Made by a program: the position numbers and the translations under genes
Assembly: GCF_000165425.1 (NCBI RefSeq)
Contig: NW_001799033.1
Span: 562,611 to 626,610, forward strand
Direction: 5' to 3'
Source of the DNA: Paramecium tetraurelia
Taxonomy: Eukaryota > Ciliophora > Oligohymenophorea > Peniculida > Parameciidae
DNA: 64,000 bases
Notes under the pieces: model-generated
What the model was told of the DNA's origin: nothing
What the model saw: only the letters and a program-made list of their open reading frames with translations
The model's database searches: none
In this document: piece by piece, positions 36,188-48,653 of the stretch
Layout: every line of letters begins with the position of its first letter
Position numbering within the stretch: position 1 is the stretch's first letter

Positions 36188-37216
36188 TCAGAATAAGACA
36201 TGGAAACCCATGCTTGATGGTTATTAAGTTGAATTGCATCTATTTCTGGTAGTACTTGGAGCTGAAGATTTCGGTCTCGTAAAGAATTTACGACTACTGA
36301 TATTTCCTTGTCTCAAATCAAAACTTTAGGCCATTTAAAATGATGAAACATTTTTAAAAACCATATCATCAAATTTTAAGAACTTTTTTATTATTTGAGT
36401 ATTTTTTATAGCATTATGATTGCATTTGAATGAGCTGTTTATTTTCTAATTTAACCTACTTTAAAGATTCTGATTTTAAGTTTTTAAAAATTCATTATTA
36501 ACTTATAAATCATCCCTACTTTTTTATAATTTTTAAATAGACTTTTGATATTCAAGAAGTTCTTTAGATAGATTTGGAGTGAGACTCTATTTTTCTTCAA
36601 TTTGAATCTTTTGTTCTATACGAGGTTTCTATTTTTTCTATTTAATATGGTTTGTTTAAGTCCCAATAGAGGGATTCTCCTATAGATTGTTATTCATCAT
36701 TTCGAATTGACTATTGTATTACATATTCTGTGATGCAATCTGTATTTGCTTTTAAGTATCCTTCAAAGGGTTTATTCCAGTTGATTGTTCTTGGTGGTTA
36801 GGATTAATGAAAATTTCAGCTAATTACAATTAGAGGTTATTCTTATGAGAGAAATATTCAGATTCAGAAATGATATTGTGACTTTTAAGTTGTAGGAGGA
36901 GGGAATTGATCTTCTAGGTTAAGAGTTAATTAACAATTTCAAGACACATATAATTTTTGGTCTGAATAGATTTAAATTCTTACTCTAATATGAGTTTTGA
37001 GTATTGTTCATTTTTTAATCTGAGTTATTCACACGTAAGCTTGCATTCTTCATATTATTGAACAATTAACAAAAGTTATGATTTGTATTTTAATTCCAAT
37101 TATTTCATCTATTAGACGACATAATCATGAGCTTTGGTTTAGAGTAAAGTTAATTTATCTCTGAGTTTAATTTCTTATGAGTCCCTTAACACTTACATGT
37201 ATTAAATTTGATTCAT
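36188..37216 (-). CDS. coiled-coil protein, 342 aa
   Basis: Intronless frame (1029 nt). Starts MNQIQYMQVLRDSQEIK. The first 150 residues form a coiled coil (KLTLLQTKAHDYVVQQMKQL); a Gln/Asn-rich middle is followed by a second coil (ELLEYQKSIQKLQKSRDDLQ) and a Lys/Ser-rich basic tail (SSRKFFTRPKSSAPSTTRNR). No catalytic motif. Divergent from the Kelch-EGF gene, with starts 218 bp apart. Similar proteins occur in ciliate cortical structures; the role here is unknown. Confidence 0.62.
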
Positions 37217-37433
37217 ATTAATTTGTTTTTATTAAAATATATTTTTGGGATTCAAAAGACATTTATAAATTTATGATTAATTTATTTATTTACTCTGCAA
37301 AACCGAATAGATGCTTAATTATTTTGAATAGAAGTCTCTCAAATTTTCTACTTTAGTATTTGATATTTAAGTATGAAATATGTTCTTGTAAATGAATAGT
37401 GAATTATAAGTTATAAATGAATTTGATAATTTT

Positions 37434-39896
37434 ATGTTAATATATATTTTATTATTGGGGTTAATTAATACTTAAAATGGACCCGTTTTGATTGAGAAAT
37501 TCGGAAGGAGCAAGAAGAAATAGGTTCAAGCACCTCCACCAGATTTTGAGTGCATCGATGAACTTGATGAAGATGATGCACCACCAAAGGAATACCCATT
37601 GAAAGTGGGATCTTTGTATCATTTATCTGATGGATGGTATTTGAGATCAGAAGATTCCACCAATCAATAGGTGACTCTAATAAACATGAATGATATAAGC
37701 AGAATCAAATTTGTTGAGAAAGAGATAGAAGCAACATTACCTGACAAATAACCAGAACAGAAATTAAAGGATATGGAATGGACACCTTTATTGGCATTTG
37801 AACGATTTCCTAGATAAAGAGGAGGTCATTCAATGCATTCAATAGGAGATTATGTAGTGTTATTTGGAGGATGTTTGTTGAACATTTAATGTTTCAATGA
37901 TTTATTTTTATTTAATGCAAGGACACGTATATGGACAACACCTAAGGTATTTGGAATACCTCCAGTAGGTAGGAGTGGATTTGGATCACTGGTTAATGGA
38001 GCAAGGCTGTACATATTTGGAGGACACACAATGTAAGGGTTGGTGAATGACTTATTTGTATTTGATTTGGAGAGTAGGAGTTGGAATTAGTTGTCTTGGC
38101 CAGGTTAAGCACCAACACCAAGGGCAGGTCATAAAATGGTATTGACTAAATTGGGAGGATTGATCTTTGGGGGTTTTGTTGGAGAAGTATACACAAGTGA
38201 CATTTTTATTCTGGACTTTGTAAATGAGAGATGGGGAAAACCATCAGGTGGTGGAGATGTGCCTCTTGGAAGAGAGAGTTTCTCTATGACTTATCATCAT
38301 GGATTGACTTATGTTTTTGGAGGTTATGCTAAAGGTTTGATAATGAATGATCTTTATACAATCAATGAAGATTTGATTTGGCAGAAAAGAGAAGTTTAAG
38401 GTGACATTCCTAGTCCTAGATAAGGAGCAGCTATGGCTGAATATGATAACAGAATATTTATAGTTGGAGGATGTAATCCCATATTATTTGAATGCTATAA
38501 TGATGTCTATACATTAGATACTCAATCAATGACCTTTACTAATGTGACTGTGGAGAAGTAAAGAAATTTAAGACAAGTTGCATATAGTAGTATGGTATTT
38601 GCGGGATCTTTATTGATTCATTTTGGTGGATGCAAGTTGTTAAAACATTGCAGTGATTCATTAATAGGATTGGCTGTGGCATCAGCTGAAACATGTCCTC
38701 CTTGTAAAAATGATGGAGAGTGTAGAGCTGGTCATTGCAGTTGCAAATAGGGTTGGCAAGGAATAGATTGTACTTAGAAGGTTCTGTGTAAGTAAAATTG
38801 TTTGGAATAGGGAATTTGTTTAAGTAATGGATATTGTAAATGTTATCCTGGATACACTGGATCCGTTTGTTAATTGAATGTACCATGTCCAGGTAATTGT
38901 ACTGATGAAGAACATGGTATATGTGAATTGGATGGAAAATGTAAGTGTTTTGAAGGATTCTCAGGTGTTACTTGCAGTGGCAATCCTGAAATTGATAGCA
39001 AATTGCCACAATCAACGGGATGTTTGGATGAATGTAATCATAGAGGTCAATGTAATTTTGAAACTGGATTGTGTGCATGTGAGGATGGATTCAGTGGTCC
39101 TGATTGTTCACTTGTCTAAGGAACAGAATCTGGATATACTTCTATTTGGGATCTGTTGAAGGATTATGATGGTGAACATGAGAATGATTTAGAACCAGCA
39201 GATACAGGAGAAGAGGATTTAAAACAATTTATTTCGACTGGATATAAATTTAATCAAAGATAAGAAGGACCAATGCCAATGTTTGATGATGATATTGATA
39301 GAGTATATTATGTAGATGTAGATGAAAATGGTCATGTCGTAGATGATAATCATCAAAACAACCATAATTAAGATGATAATGTTTAAAAATAGGATAACAA
39401 GAATGAAGACAATAATAATTATCAATAATCATTACAATATGATCCTAAATTTAAACCTTACAATATTTAAGAAGGGAATAATAACAATCTCAATATCTTA
39501 TAATCCAATCAAAACCCTTTTTCATTTAATTTTATGATGGTACCTCCAAAGGTTTCATCCAAAGAAGAAGATCCCTTTAAATTGTTGTTATTAGATGAAT
39601 GTCCTAAAAGATGTTCCGAACATGGTGTATGCATTGAGAATGAGTGTTATTGTTGGTTCGGTTACACTGGAGATTGGTGTTAGGCTGAAAAAATCAGTGA
39701 TTTCTATAAGGGATGGACAAAAAAGGGAGTGATTGAGGCATGCATTGTAAGTTTCATAGTAGGGATGATTATTGGCTATGGCGTAGTATTGCTAATGAAA
39801 AAGAGAGGAAATAATGATGAATTTAGAAATATGTCTGAGGTTCCAAGTCAGAATATTGATGACAATGAGGGAGAAGTGGAAGAATAAATTATATGA
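37434..39896 (+). CDS. Kelch-repeat and EGF-domain type I membrane protein
   Basis: 820 aa, no introns. Signal peptide MLIYILLLLGLIN; then six Kelch blades (typical FGG... pairs: VVLFGGCLL, LYIFGGHTM, GLIFGGFVG, YVFGGYAKG, IFIVGGCNP, LIHFGGCKL) forming a beta-propeller up to about residue 410. Four EGF-like modules follow (CPPCKNDGECRAGHCSC; CKQNCLEQGICLSNGYCKC; CTDEEHGICELDGKCKC; CNHRGQCNFETGLCAC), an acidic Asn/Asp-rich spacer, a fifth EGF (CSEHGVCIENECYCWF), one TM helix (EACIVSFIVGMIIGYGVVLL) and a short acidic tail. Propeller plus EGF plus TM recalls attractin/MEGF8 receptors, though CUB, PSI and plexin parts are missing. Probably a surface receptor or adhesin. ATG chosen because it starts the signal peptide. 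Confidence 0.9.
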
Positions 39897-40055
39897 TATA
39901 TAATTATTATAATCATTTATGAAATAGTCATATTTTCATATAATGAATTTGATCAATATGATGTAGAGATGATGAGATTCGTGTCACCATAACAAATATT
40001 AGAGTTTAGTTTTGATGTAATCTGATAATTATTAATTTAATAAATTATACATAAT

Positions 40056-42828
40056 ATGGAAGAGAAAGAGATCGAATTATTCGGGGGCAATTCTAAAATT
40101 AAAGAATAATAATAAGAAGAATAGGAATAGGAATAAATACAATATCGAAAGCAGGAATATAATTGCATCCGATTGTTGACTTTGATGTTAAAAAAGAATC
40201 TATTGCTCTTTCAAAGATAGAAATGTCTCTCTATCTTTTTATTCTTGTCACCGTTATTGATATGTCTACTAATCTTATTATGGCAATACCTTGTGGATCG
40301 ATTCACAGGATTCCTGATAATAGATCCGCCCATAAAAGATATATTGAAATAAATCCCAAGATGTACATCTTATAATGATGATAATTGCATAACAATCGGA
40401 TATTTCGTCCTGGGACAAACCCAAGACTGGATCACAAATGTAATGAAACGAGTTGCCTATACTAATCGCCTAAAATTTGATTAGGATGTCAAATTTATAG
40501 GAAATTATGATCAACCAAGTCAGATTTCAGAATATCTATTGTCTCATATGAATCTCACTTAAATAGCAGTAGTATTTTGTACCGATTCTTGGATGTTGTA
40601 TGATAAATAGCCAGAGATTTCAATCCCATGCCAGTTTGAAAGACTTGATAAATAGGTAGTATTCTATACCATATTGTACAATTACACTCTATTGTACAGG
40701 TCTCCATATCTATCAGACATGAAAATAGCCTACCCCAAAGATGCCTATGCATCATCTCTCAAGATAAGTTTAGATAATGCTATTTTGAGAGAGTTCACCA
40801 AAATTCCTAAAGAAGATGACGAAGAATTCTTGTATATATCTTAATAGGAATTTCCCACTATCCCAACCAGATTTATGCAAGGAATAGACATAGTGGGCAA
40901 TTACGGTGCCTTTTACTTCTTCGCTCCCTACTTGCTTAACTTTTTGGTATTAATAAATGAGATGTTGTAAGAAAAGGGTAAGAAACTTCGATAAGGTTTA
41001 ACAGTGATGGGATTGACACACACAATCTATTGGATAAGTTGGAGTATCACAGCATTGCTTCTAGTAATCATTTTGACAACCAATCTGTTGATTTGTGGGT
41101 AAGTGTTTAGGATGGATTTCTTTTTGAACACACCGAATCTGATTTTGTTCATTTTGTATGTGACTTTTGGGTTTTCGATTTCATTGGTGGCATTCTTTAT
41201 AGTGGTTGTATGTCCAGATGTGAAAAATGGATACACAATAGCCTATGGATTCATACTAACAGCAATCCTGATGTAGATGTGTTTTACATAAGCAGGGATG
41301 TCAATTCTATTTTATCGTTTAGATGCTTCGAGTTGGGTTGGTATGGTGAGAATACTAATGAGTTTGTATCCAGCATTCAAATATTCATTGATTTTTGCAG
41401 ATATTTCTATAAAGTCTTGTCGACATTACTCTTTGGAAGAAGGGAGATGGGTAGAAGGAGACGGATTCACTTTTGCTGACTTATTCGCAGTAAATAGTGG
41501 TAAAGTACAATTGGATAAGAATGTCCAATATCAATCACCATGTGCAATGGATAACTATTTCCATTTACTATTGGCATGCATGTTCTACATCTTGTTGACA
41601 TACTATTTTGATCACATTCTTGAAAGTGTATGTTTATTATTCATTAATAGAATAGAGGAAAGGCTGATTCATTATTGTTCTGCATCACTAAACCCTTTAA
41701 TATGTTCTTTAAGTCTCCTCCTTAGCCCATCACTGATCTTCAATACTAGTGTCATACTAATGATTCTGCTCAATTAGAGAAAGAGAGAGTAATCAAGAAC
41801 TCCAATAACACCTACGTAGATGGATTGAGGATAATAGGGTTAAGCAAGACTTATCACAAATATTCCTTCAACATAATATCCAAAGATGATGTTCATGCTC
41901 TTAAGGACATCTATCTAGAAATAAATTCTGGAGAATGTCTGGCATTGTTGGGACATAATGGAGCAGGCAAAACTACTTTGATTGGTTTGTTGACAGGGAT
42001 GTTCAAACCATCTAAAGGTACAGCTCAAATTATGAATTATGATCTTAATGATATGGAAAAGATCAGAGCGATGTTAGGTGTTTGTCCGCAATTCGATATT
42101 CTATGGAATCAATTGACTGCAGCTGAACATCTAAGGATGTATGCTACAATCAAAGGATTGCATAGAGATCAAATAGAGAATGAGATAGATCTCAGATTGA
42201 AGGAGGTTGAATTATTGCATGTCAAAGATCAACAAATTCAAACATACAGTGGAGGAATGAAAAGAAGAGTGTCTTTAGCTATCAGTGCAATTGGGAATCC
42301 AAAGATCATTATAATGGATGAACCAACGACAGGAATGGATCCCAGAGCTAGAAGGTAGGTTTGGAAAATGATTAAGAATATGAAACAAAATAGAGTTGTG
42401 ATACTAACTACACATGCTATGGAAGAAGCAGATGTTTTGGCTGATAGGATAGCTGTGATGGCTGAAGGGTAATTGAAGGCTATTGGTACAAGTTTGTTTC
42501 TGAAGAACAATTTCTCAGATGGATATAGAGTCAACATTATCACTGATTAGGTGGATGAATGTTTGTCCAAAATAAAACTATTATTAAACTAATTTAAACT
42601 ATTAGACACTAGTGGTGGTAGCATTTTGTAAATTTATCATTTTATTTCAGAATCTCCATACCCTTTTAATATATGCAGGATCTGAAGGCCTTGTTTGAAG
42701 TATTCGAAAAGAAGGAATCAGATTTATCAGAAACTTAATTGCAATTAAGAAAGCTGATTAAGGATTGGGGATTGAGTCATGCAACATTGGAAGAGGTGTT
42801 CATGAAAGTAACTAGATGTTGTGAATGA
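40056..42828 (+). CDS. half-size ABCA-type ABC transporter
   Basis: 908 aa with introns 41628-41650 and 42628-42650. N-terminal half: one TM helix after a short cytoplasmic part (about residue 55), a large lumenal loop, then five to six TM helices typical of ABCA/ABC-2. C-terminal ATPase: Walker A GHNGAGKTT, Q-loop in CPQFDILW, signature YSGGMKRRVSLA, Walker B IIIMDEPTTGMDP, and H-loop TTHAMEEAD. ABCA transporters move lipids or amphipathic molecules, usually as full-length molecules with two halves. One half only means dimerisation is required. Two canonical 23-nt introns were needed to keep the frame around residue 525 and before the last 60 residues. Start is the first ATG before the charged N-terminus. 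Confidence 0.93.
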
Positions 42829-42909
42829 TAATTGTTATATTATCGAACATTTATTAAAGTTTGTTGTATCTATAATTTAATCAAATATTCCTATTATTTA
42901 ATACTTATT

Positions 42910-43663
42910 ATGAAATCTCAAGCTGTCTTTACTTATTCCTTCCATACATCCAGAGATCCTTGCCATTTTTAATTTACAAAGACCATCCAATAGAAACATA
43001 AACATTCATTTAGTGATCTCTTTGCTAGTAATTAATTAGAACAGCGTATCAATTAAAAGATAAGAAGAAAGAGTTGTCATTGCAACGAATGTGGTAGAAT
43101 GAGCAAATTCCAATTCAAATTTATGAATCTCAAACATCACCAACCACAAACAAGGAATCAGAGTTATACTCTTCATCCATCAACAGAACATAGGCCAATT
43201 TAAAATAGATTCTCCATCTAACTTCCAAGTACATTCTAATCATTATTCAGATATCCAACACATTCGCAAAAGTTAGGGCTCCTTTCGTGTCAGTAGAAAA
43301 TAATTAATCAATGATAAATCTGATGAACAAAGATCTCCCCTTCTGATCTATGACTCTTCCTTTGCCAGGTCCTCTATTAGTACAACCTAGAAATTATTGG
43401 AAGATACTGCTCACAAAAATAAACCTTTCAGACCAAGTTTTTTTCATTCTCATGATGGACCATCTCCGCTTGTACTTAAATCTCAGCAATTAATTATTGA
43501 GAAACTCCCTTAAACTGAAAGATCTACAAATACTAAAATTAAACTCCGCAATAATCCCAAACTCTTGTGCCCACTCTTAATTGGGTTTACTAAAAAAATA
43601 TTCACTTTTTCAAAAATTAAACCAACTTAGACAAAAAAACACAATAGATTTAAAACATAATGA
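42910..43663 (+). CDS. RRKSCxCxxCG-family protein A (tandem paralog 1)
   Basis: 243 aa, one intron (43229-43250). Family hallmark at about residues 50-70: RRKSCHCNECGRMSKFQFKF, i.e. basic RRKS, Cys-x-Cys-x2-Cys-Gly and a following aromatic block. The rest is Ser/Thr/Pro/Lys-rich and low-complexity, with no TM segment. Two more genes with the same motif follow head-to-tail (43909 and 44886). The three Cys could bind one metal with a fourth ligand, and RRxS is a classic PKA phosphorylation site; both are inferences. No family outside this array is recognised. Confidence 0.6.
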
Positions 43664-43908
43664 TATTCTTTATAATTTTATATTTATGTTTTAAACTTCT
43701 TAATAATTATTGTATATAATCATCAAAAAAAATAAATAAAATGTTCAATTCTTTATTCCAAAATGTTAATAATTTAAATTAACATATATTTTGATAATGA
43801 ATATTATTTCTATTTCATTTATATTATATTGTAATAATAAATATAAGATTTTATTTAAGAACAGTAATTACAACTTTATTAAATTATTAAATAAATTGAG
43901 AATTCACT

Positions 43909-44799
43909 ATGTCCTCATCAACTAATAAAAAAGGAATAAAACGTAGAAGCAAAAGTTTTATTCAACTTCCAAATCATCAAATAAGTGAACAATTTAAATA
44001 AAGAAGAAAAAGTTGTAATTGTGATTCATGTGGATAACTTAGCTCTCTATAATTCAAGTTTATGAATTTATAATCATATATTTCCCATCTTTAAACCAAC
44101 AAACCAAAGAAATATTAGAGCATTGAATCCACTTATATGGATTCTCAAGATGGCATCATTGCCAATAATTAAATTCATAAACGAATCCCTCAAACTATCG
44201 AAGTAAAATTGAAATATTATCCAAACCCTAACACAAGCCTAATTTAAACTAATTAGTTCCGCTATCAAAAGAAATAACGTTCAAATAGTTGTTGTTGTGA
44301 TGAATGTGGAAATATGACTAAATTTCAATCCTAAACAAAGTTAATTTATATCTAATAAATAATTAAAAACAGACATACTAATTTTAGAATTAAAAGAAAC
44401 CTTGATTACATATTCAAAGGAATTAGTCCAATCGAAAGAAAATAAGAATAAGAACCTGAAGATGATGAAAATTATTCAACTTATCCAAATCAAATCACCT
44501 CATTAAGAAGATCAAATCTAACATTGAATCAACCTACAAAACAACTCTAAAAAGGCTATTAAGGCAGTTCTAGAAAGGTGTTCCTTAAAGATGCCTGCAA
44601 AACAACATTCTTCACTAAAACCAATTCAAATATTAGGGATCTAACATTGAAATCTGAAAGCAATAGTCCAAACGTTACAAAAAAAAAACTAAACCTGCCA
44701 ATTGTGAAATCCTCCTACAGCAAAACAACATAAATAACCAATGAAGTTCAACTTTTTAAATTTACTCCTAAATTAAATAGTATTAATCTAATATCTTGA
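43909..44799 (+). CDS. RRKSCxCxxCG-family protein B (two motifs, tandem paralog 2)
   Basis: 296 aa, no introns. It has a basic, Ser-rich start (MSSSTNKKGIKRRSKS) and two hallmark motifs: RRKSCNCDSCGQLSSLQFKF near residue 37 and NSCCCDECGNMTKFQ near residue 130. The second keeps Ser-Cys-x-Cys-x2-Cys-Gly but only a single Arg before it. The rest is Ser/Thr/Asn/Lys-rich, probably disordered. Gene spacing within the array is about 250 bp then 90 bp, all on the same strand. The likeness to A and C includes the block FMNLQ after the motif. No known domain; see the finding on this family. Confidence 0.6.
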
Positions 44800-44885
44800 A
44801 TTAAAGATGACTATTATTAATATTTAATATTTATTATTTATTTGAAGTTGTATTTCTTTTAAGCTATTCCAATATTTTGAACATA

Positions 44886-45806
44886 ATGAGAAGATAAATA
44901 AGTAAAAAAGACTACACTATAAAATGTGAAATTGTTTTAAATAAAATCTCTAACTCTAGAAGTTTTAACATTTTACAGGTTTAAAATGATGAAATCGAAT
45001 AACCAAGAGGTTTAACAAGAAGAAAAAGTTGCTACTCATAATTATTTGGATACATGAATAAATTCTAAAATCGATACCATAATATTTTACCTGAATTGAA
45101 AACCAAATATTGTACTTAAGATAAGGAGACTAAGGAAACCTATAGAAGACAAACGTAAATAGCTGAAGATACAGTCATAAGGAAATTTCGAAGAGGCCTT
45201 TAAGAATTGACAAAATGCTAAACTGTTATATAAACTCTAAAAATGCTTAAAACTAAGAATAGAAACATCTAAAATTTTATAAAATAAATGAGAACTCCTA
45301 ATGATAAAATTGTTTAAGAAAAAACAAGAAGAAACAGTTGCTTTTGTTCAGAATGTGGTTCATAAAGTCAGTTTTAATTGACTCATTAAAATGATCCATA
45401 TTTCAACTATTTCAATTATAATGAATTTTTGAAAAGAAAGATAATTGATCCAAAAATCAACAGGTTTAAAAATAAACTATTAACTCATATATAATTAGAA
45501 AATATGAAAAAAAGCTTCGTCAATGAAAATAAATCATAAATCAATAAATATAGAACTGTTTCAAGAACTACTAATCTATTATTAAAGCTATCCTCAACAA
45601 AACTTTCAAATTTTGATTAGAGATAATTTTCTATTCAATCAAAAAGAGTTAAAACTGAATTCACACAATGTTCTCCAAAGTCATTCAAATAATACTCAAG
45701 TCAAACTACCAAATAAAGAAAATTTGTAACCTATTCAAATTATTAGTCAATGGTTACCAATTAAACTAAAGATAGCTTTAAATCTTTGGCTTCTATATAT
45801 AAATGA
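44886..45806 (+). CDS. RRKSCxCxxCG-family protein C (two motifs, one decayed, tandem paralog 3)
   Basis: 306 aa, intronless. Contains RRKSCYSQLFGYMNKFQNRY near residue 45, in which the second and third Cys of the motif are gone, and an intact RRNSCFCSECGSQSQFQ near residue 150. Otherwise a basic, Ser/Thr/Asn/Lys-rich chain without TM or signal peptide. The loss of Cys in the first copy, with the RRKS and aromatic positions kept, suggests the flanking text has its own use. Third in the same-strand array after A and B. Function unknown. Confidence 0.58.
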
Positions 45807-46332
45807 AACGTCATCATGAGTATTGAAAAAACTTATAAGATAAATCTTTATAAATATTAATTATAATCTTAAGAGTTTAGTCTTCCAAACATACTTAAAC
45901 TAACTTATTCTATATATATTCATTTTTTTAATTGTTAAAACCTTAAACTATGCATTATTCTAGACTGAATTTGTATCTATCTTTCAAATATCTCAAGAAT
46001 TTCTTTCTTACATTAATAATTAAAAGGATTATATAAGAAAATACTATCTAAAATATTTTTCATTTCATTTTAGAATAATCTAAAGAAAAGTGAAGGCACA
46101 CTTGGAGCTAATTGAAAATTCATTATGTTGATCCCAATTTTAATTTTCGATTTATAACTGCCACATAAATTATGTTATTTCTGTGTTATGTGTTCAAAAT
46201 TGGAGTGGAAGTCAATCAATAAAATTTAATGAATCAGATTTCGATAATTGAATAATACTAATTAAACACAGTATTTTCATATTAAAGAAATTATGAATTG
46301 TTATAATATATAATTTAAAATTCAAAATTAAA
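45807..46332. other. intergenic, about 525 bp
   Basis: Between the third array gene and the WRAP73 gene. There is a short open frame starting near 45817 (MSIEKTYKIN...) of under 45 codons, and short frames after 46070, none with a recognised motif. Probably spacer and promoter. Confidence 0.45.
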
Positions 46333-47665
46333 ATGAACTTTAGTGAAATCTTCCCAGGTGTAATATTTGCTTAATTTGCACCGAATAGCAAATATATTGT
46401 GTTGAGTAATGGAACAAGAGTGATTGTGAAAGAAACAGATTAATTACAATCAATTAACTTTACCCATTCATAAATTAATGATGCTTAAATACAATAAATA
46501 GAAATTTCTCCGAATAGTGAATTAATTGCATTAAGTTATCCAAAAAAGGGATACGTAGAAATTAGAAAAATAGATGAAGTTAATTGGTGTGCAAGAATTG
46601 ATGATAGTGTTGAGACTATTTAATGGTGTCCAGATTCTATTTAATTAGCTGTTATTAGTGAATTTTAAGTAAAAATAAATAAAATCTTAATAGATTAAAG
46701 CATCAATTTACAATTTGAATAACAAAAATGTGACTCATTTTAAAAATCCAAAATAAATTTCATTTAGTCATAATGGGAGATTCATGGTAATGAGTGAAAG
46801 AAAAGATGCTAAAGATTTTATTGGAATTTATAGTGTTAGAGATTGGAAACTATTGAATTATCAACCATCTGATACTTTGGATACAGCATTATTACAATGG
46901 TCTCATAATGACTCCTTCATTGGAGTTTAAGACACTGAATTAAATGTAATTCATAAGATAATAATGTTTTAGTTTCGACTTAATCTTCATTGTCCTTGTT
47001 AAGGTTTATAAATGAAATTCGAACCTTATTCATATTCATTAGGCATCAAAGTTAGTAGGTTTGCCAACCAAAGCGATTTGATGGCTGTTGGAGCTAATGA
47101 TGAAAAATTAAGAATCATTAATTTACTGACACTTAAATAAATAACAGAATTAGAGCATAAAATTACAAAGGATGTTCTAATTTATAAAGAAGAAGAATAT
47201 TCTGATTAATATTCCTAGAGAGTAGTGACTAAATGTATTATAATAATATGATAATTAGTTACTTAAATGGAATAAGGTTGTAAAATCAATATCTCAAAGA
47301 CCCAAAATGGTATTAGTTTATTGGAATGGAGCTATAAAGACGACTATATTGCCACAAAGTTTGATGGAATGTAAAATTGTGTATTCATTTGGGACATGGA
47401 ATTATTGACCTTAAAAGCTATAATGGTTTAAATATTACCTGTTAAATCTTTTACATGGTCGAAGAATTCTACAACCCTAACAGTTTGTACTGGAAGTAGT
47501 AAGATATTCTTTTGGAATCCAACATGTACCTCTGCTTGTGACATGCCATTCGATAAGAACTTCCATGTTGTAAAAATAGATTGGAGCACTGATCAAAAAA
47601 GTATGTTACTTTTTGATAAATCTGATGTCGTTGTTGCTTATCCAACTCTAGATGATAGTTTTTGA
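46333..47665 (+). CDS. WRAP73: WRAP73/WDR8-like WD40 protein of centrosome/basal body
   Basis: 428 codons after introns 46669-46693 (25 nt) and 47235-47258 (24 nt). It starts MNFSEIFPGVIFAQFAPN, matching the conserved MNFSEVF start of WRAP73. Order of blocks agrees with the human protein: KNPKINFIQ with later ERKDAKDF, EPYSYSLGIKVSRF, KTQNGISLLEW, ATKFDGMQNCVFIWDMELLTLKA and the last blades ending in KSMLLFDKSDVVVAY. WRAP73 forms a complex with SSX2IP that anchors spindle/centriole microtubules; a basal-body role is inferred. A 27-nt in-frame stretch near 46950-46977 could be a further, stopless intron, so the exact length is uncertain by nine residues. Confidence 0.85.
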
Positions 47666-47814
47666 TTAATTAATATGTTAAATCACCATATTTGTCTAAC
47701 ATTATCATATGATATATTTGTGAGTGCAAAATGAAATAAAAAGACTATATTTAATATTTTAAAATGAGCGATACTCAATTCATCAGGAAATTAAATATCA
47801 AACAACAATTGCAA

Positions 47815-48163
47815 TCAAATAAGCTAACAGCATTCATCTGCCGCTTCAGTATCAGGAGAAACATAGTTGTATTTTTTCCAACATTCTACTTCAATAACAG
47901 TTTGAACTTGCTTCCCCTTCTCTATTTCATCGACAAATGTTATTTTGTGTTTCTTAAGTCCTTTCATTATTTCAACACCAGTCTTGTCCTTCCTTTTTAT
48001 TTTTTGAATTACTATCTAATCTTAATTCACAATATTATTTGTTAATTCCATACTATTATAAATATGAACAAATCCTTCTCAAAATACTTAAGATCCTTTC
48101 TTTAACCTCTTTTTTAAAAACAAAAAATTCTCTAGAATTACATCGCATTAATACTTATGACAT
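47815..48163 (-). CDS. small basic hypothetical protein, 109 aa
   Basis: Two frames look coding: MSQVLMRCNSREFFVFKKEV...QQYGINKQY, and ...KDKTGVEIMKGLKKHKITF...VQTVIEVECWKKYNYVS. They can be joined by an unusually short 19-nt GT-AG intron (48012-48030), giving exactly 110 codons. If this intron is not spliced, the gene is frameshifted. The protein is Lys-rich with the repeating pattern of helical and strand segments; a VECWKKYN motif resembles text seen in other Paramecium small proteins, but no function is known. The start was set at the ATG 48163. Confidence 0.5.
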
Positions 48164-48653
48164 TCTCAATTATTGATTACCATATTTTATTCAATATAAC
48201 AACTGATAACTGCATTAAATACTTAGAATAATTCTAATTTTTATTATATATACTCTTCTCTTTAATATCAAAAGGCGTTTTATACAATAACATAATCTTT
48301 ATACTGAACTTATAATACTAAAGAATTATTAGTGATAAGCATTTATTTTATATATTATTAAATAATGAATAAAATTATTAAACATACTAATTTTTTTATT
48401 TCATAGTCTAAGATTAGATAAAGAAGGCATTTATAGCTTTTATTGATATCAGAATAAGTACCTTCATTGAAAGTATTTAGAATTAAAATAATTAAAAATA
48501 CTGAAGTAAGTAAAAACTAAAAACATTATAAATTTTATTCAGAAAATAGTATAATAATAAGACTGGAAAAAAGGTTTAGATTATTTGATTTATAATCATC
48601 TTGTTATATTTATAATATAATGATTGATAATATTGTAAATTTAAACATTTAGT
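48164..48653. other. intergenic, 490 bp
   Basis: AT-rich spacer. A minus-strand frame continues upstream of the 47815-48163 gene (through about 48300) without a start or a known motif; it may be extra sequence of that gene's leader. Nothing else is supported. Confidence 0.4.

Noticed and set aside
41298-41777. 159-aa ORF with membrane-like text
   Set aside because: It lies within the ABCA gene in a wrong frame.
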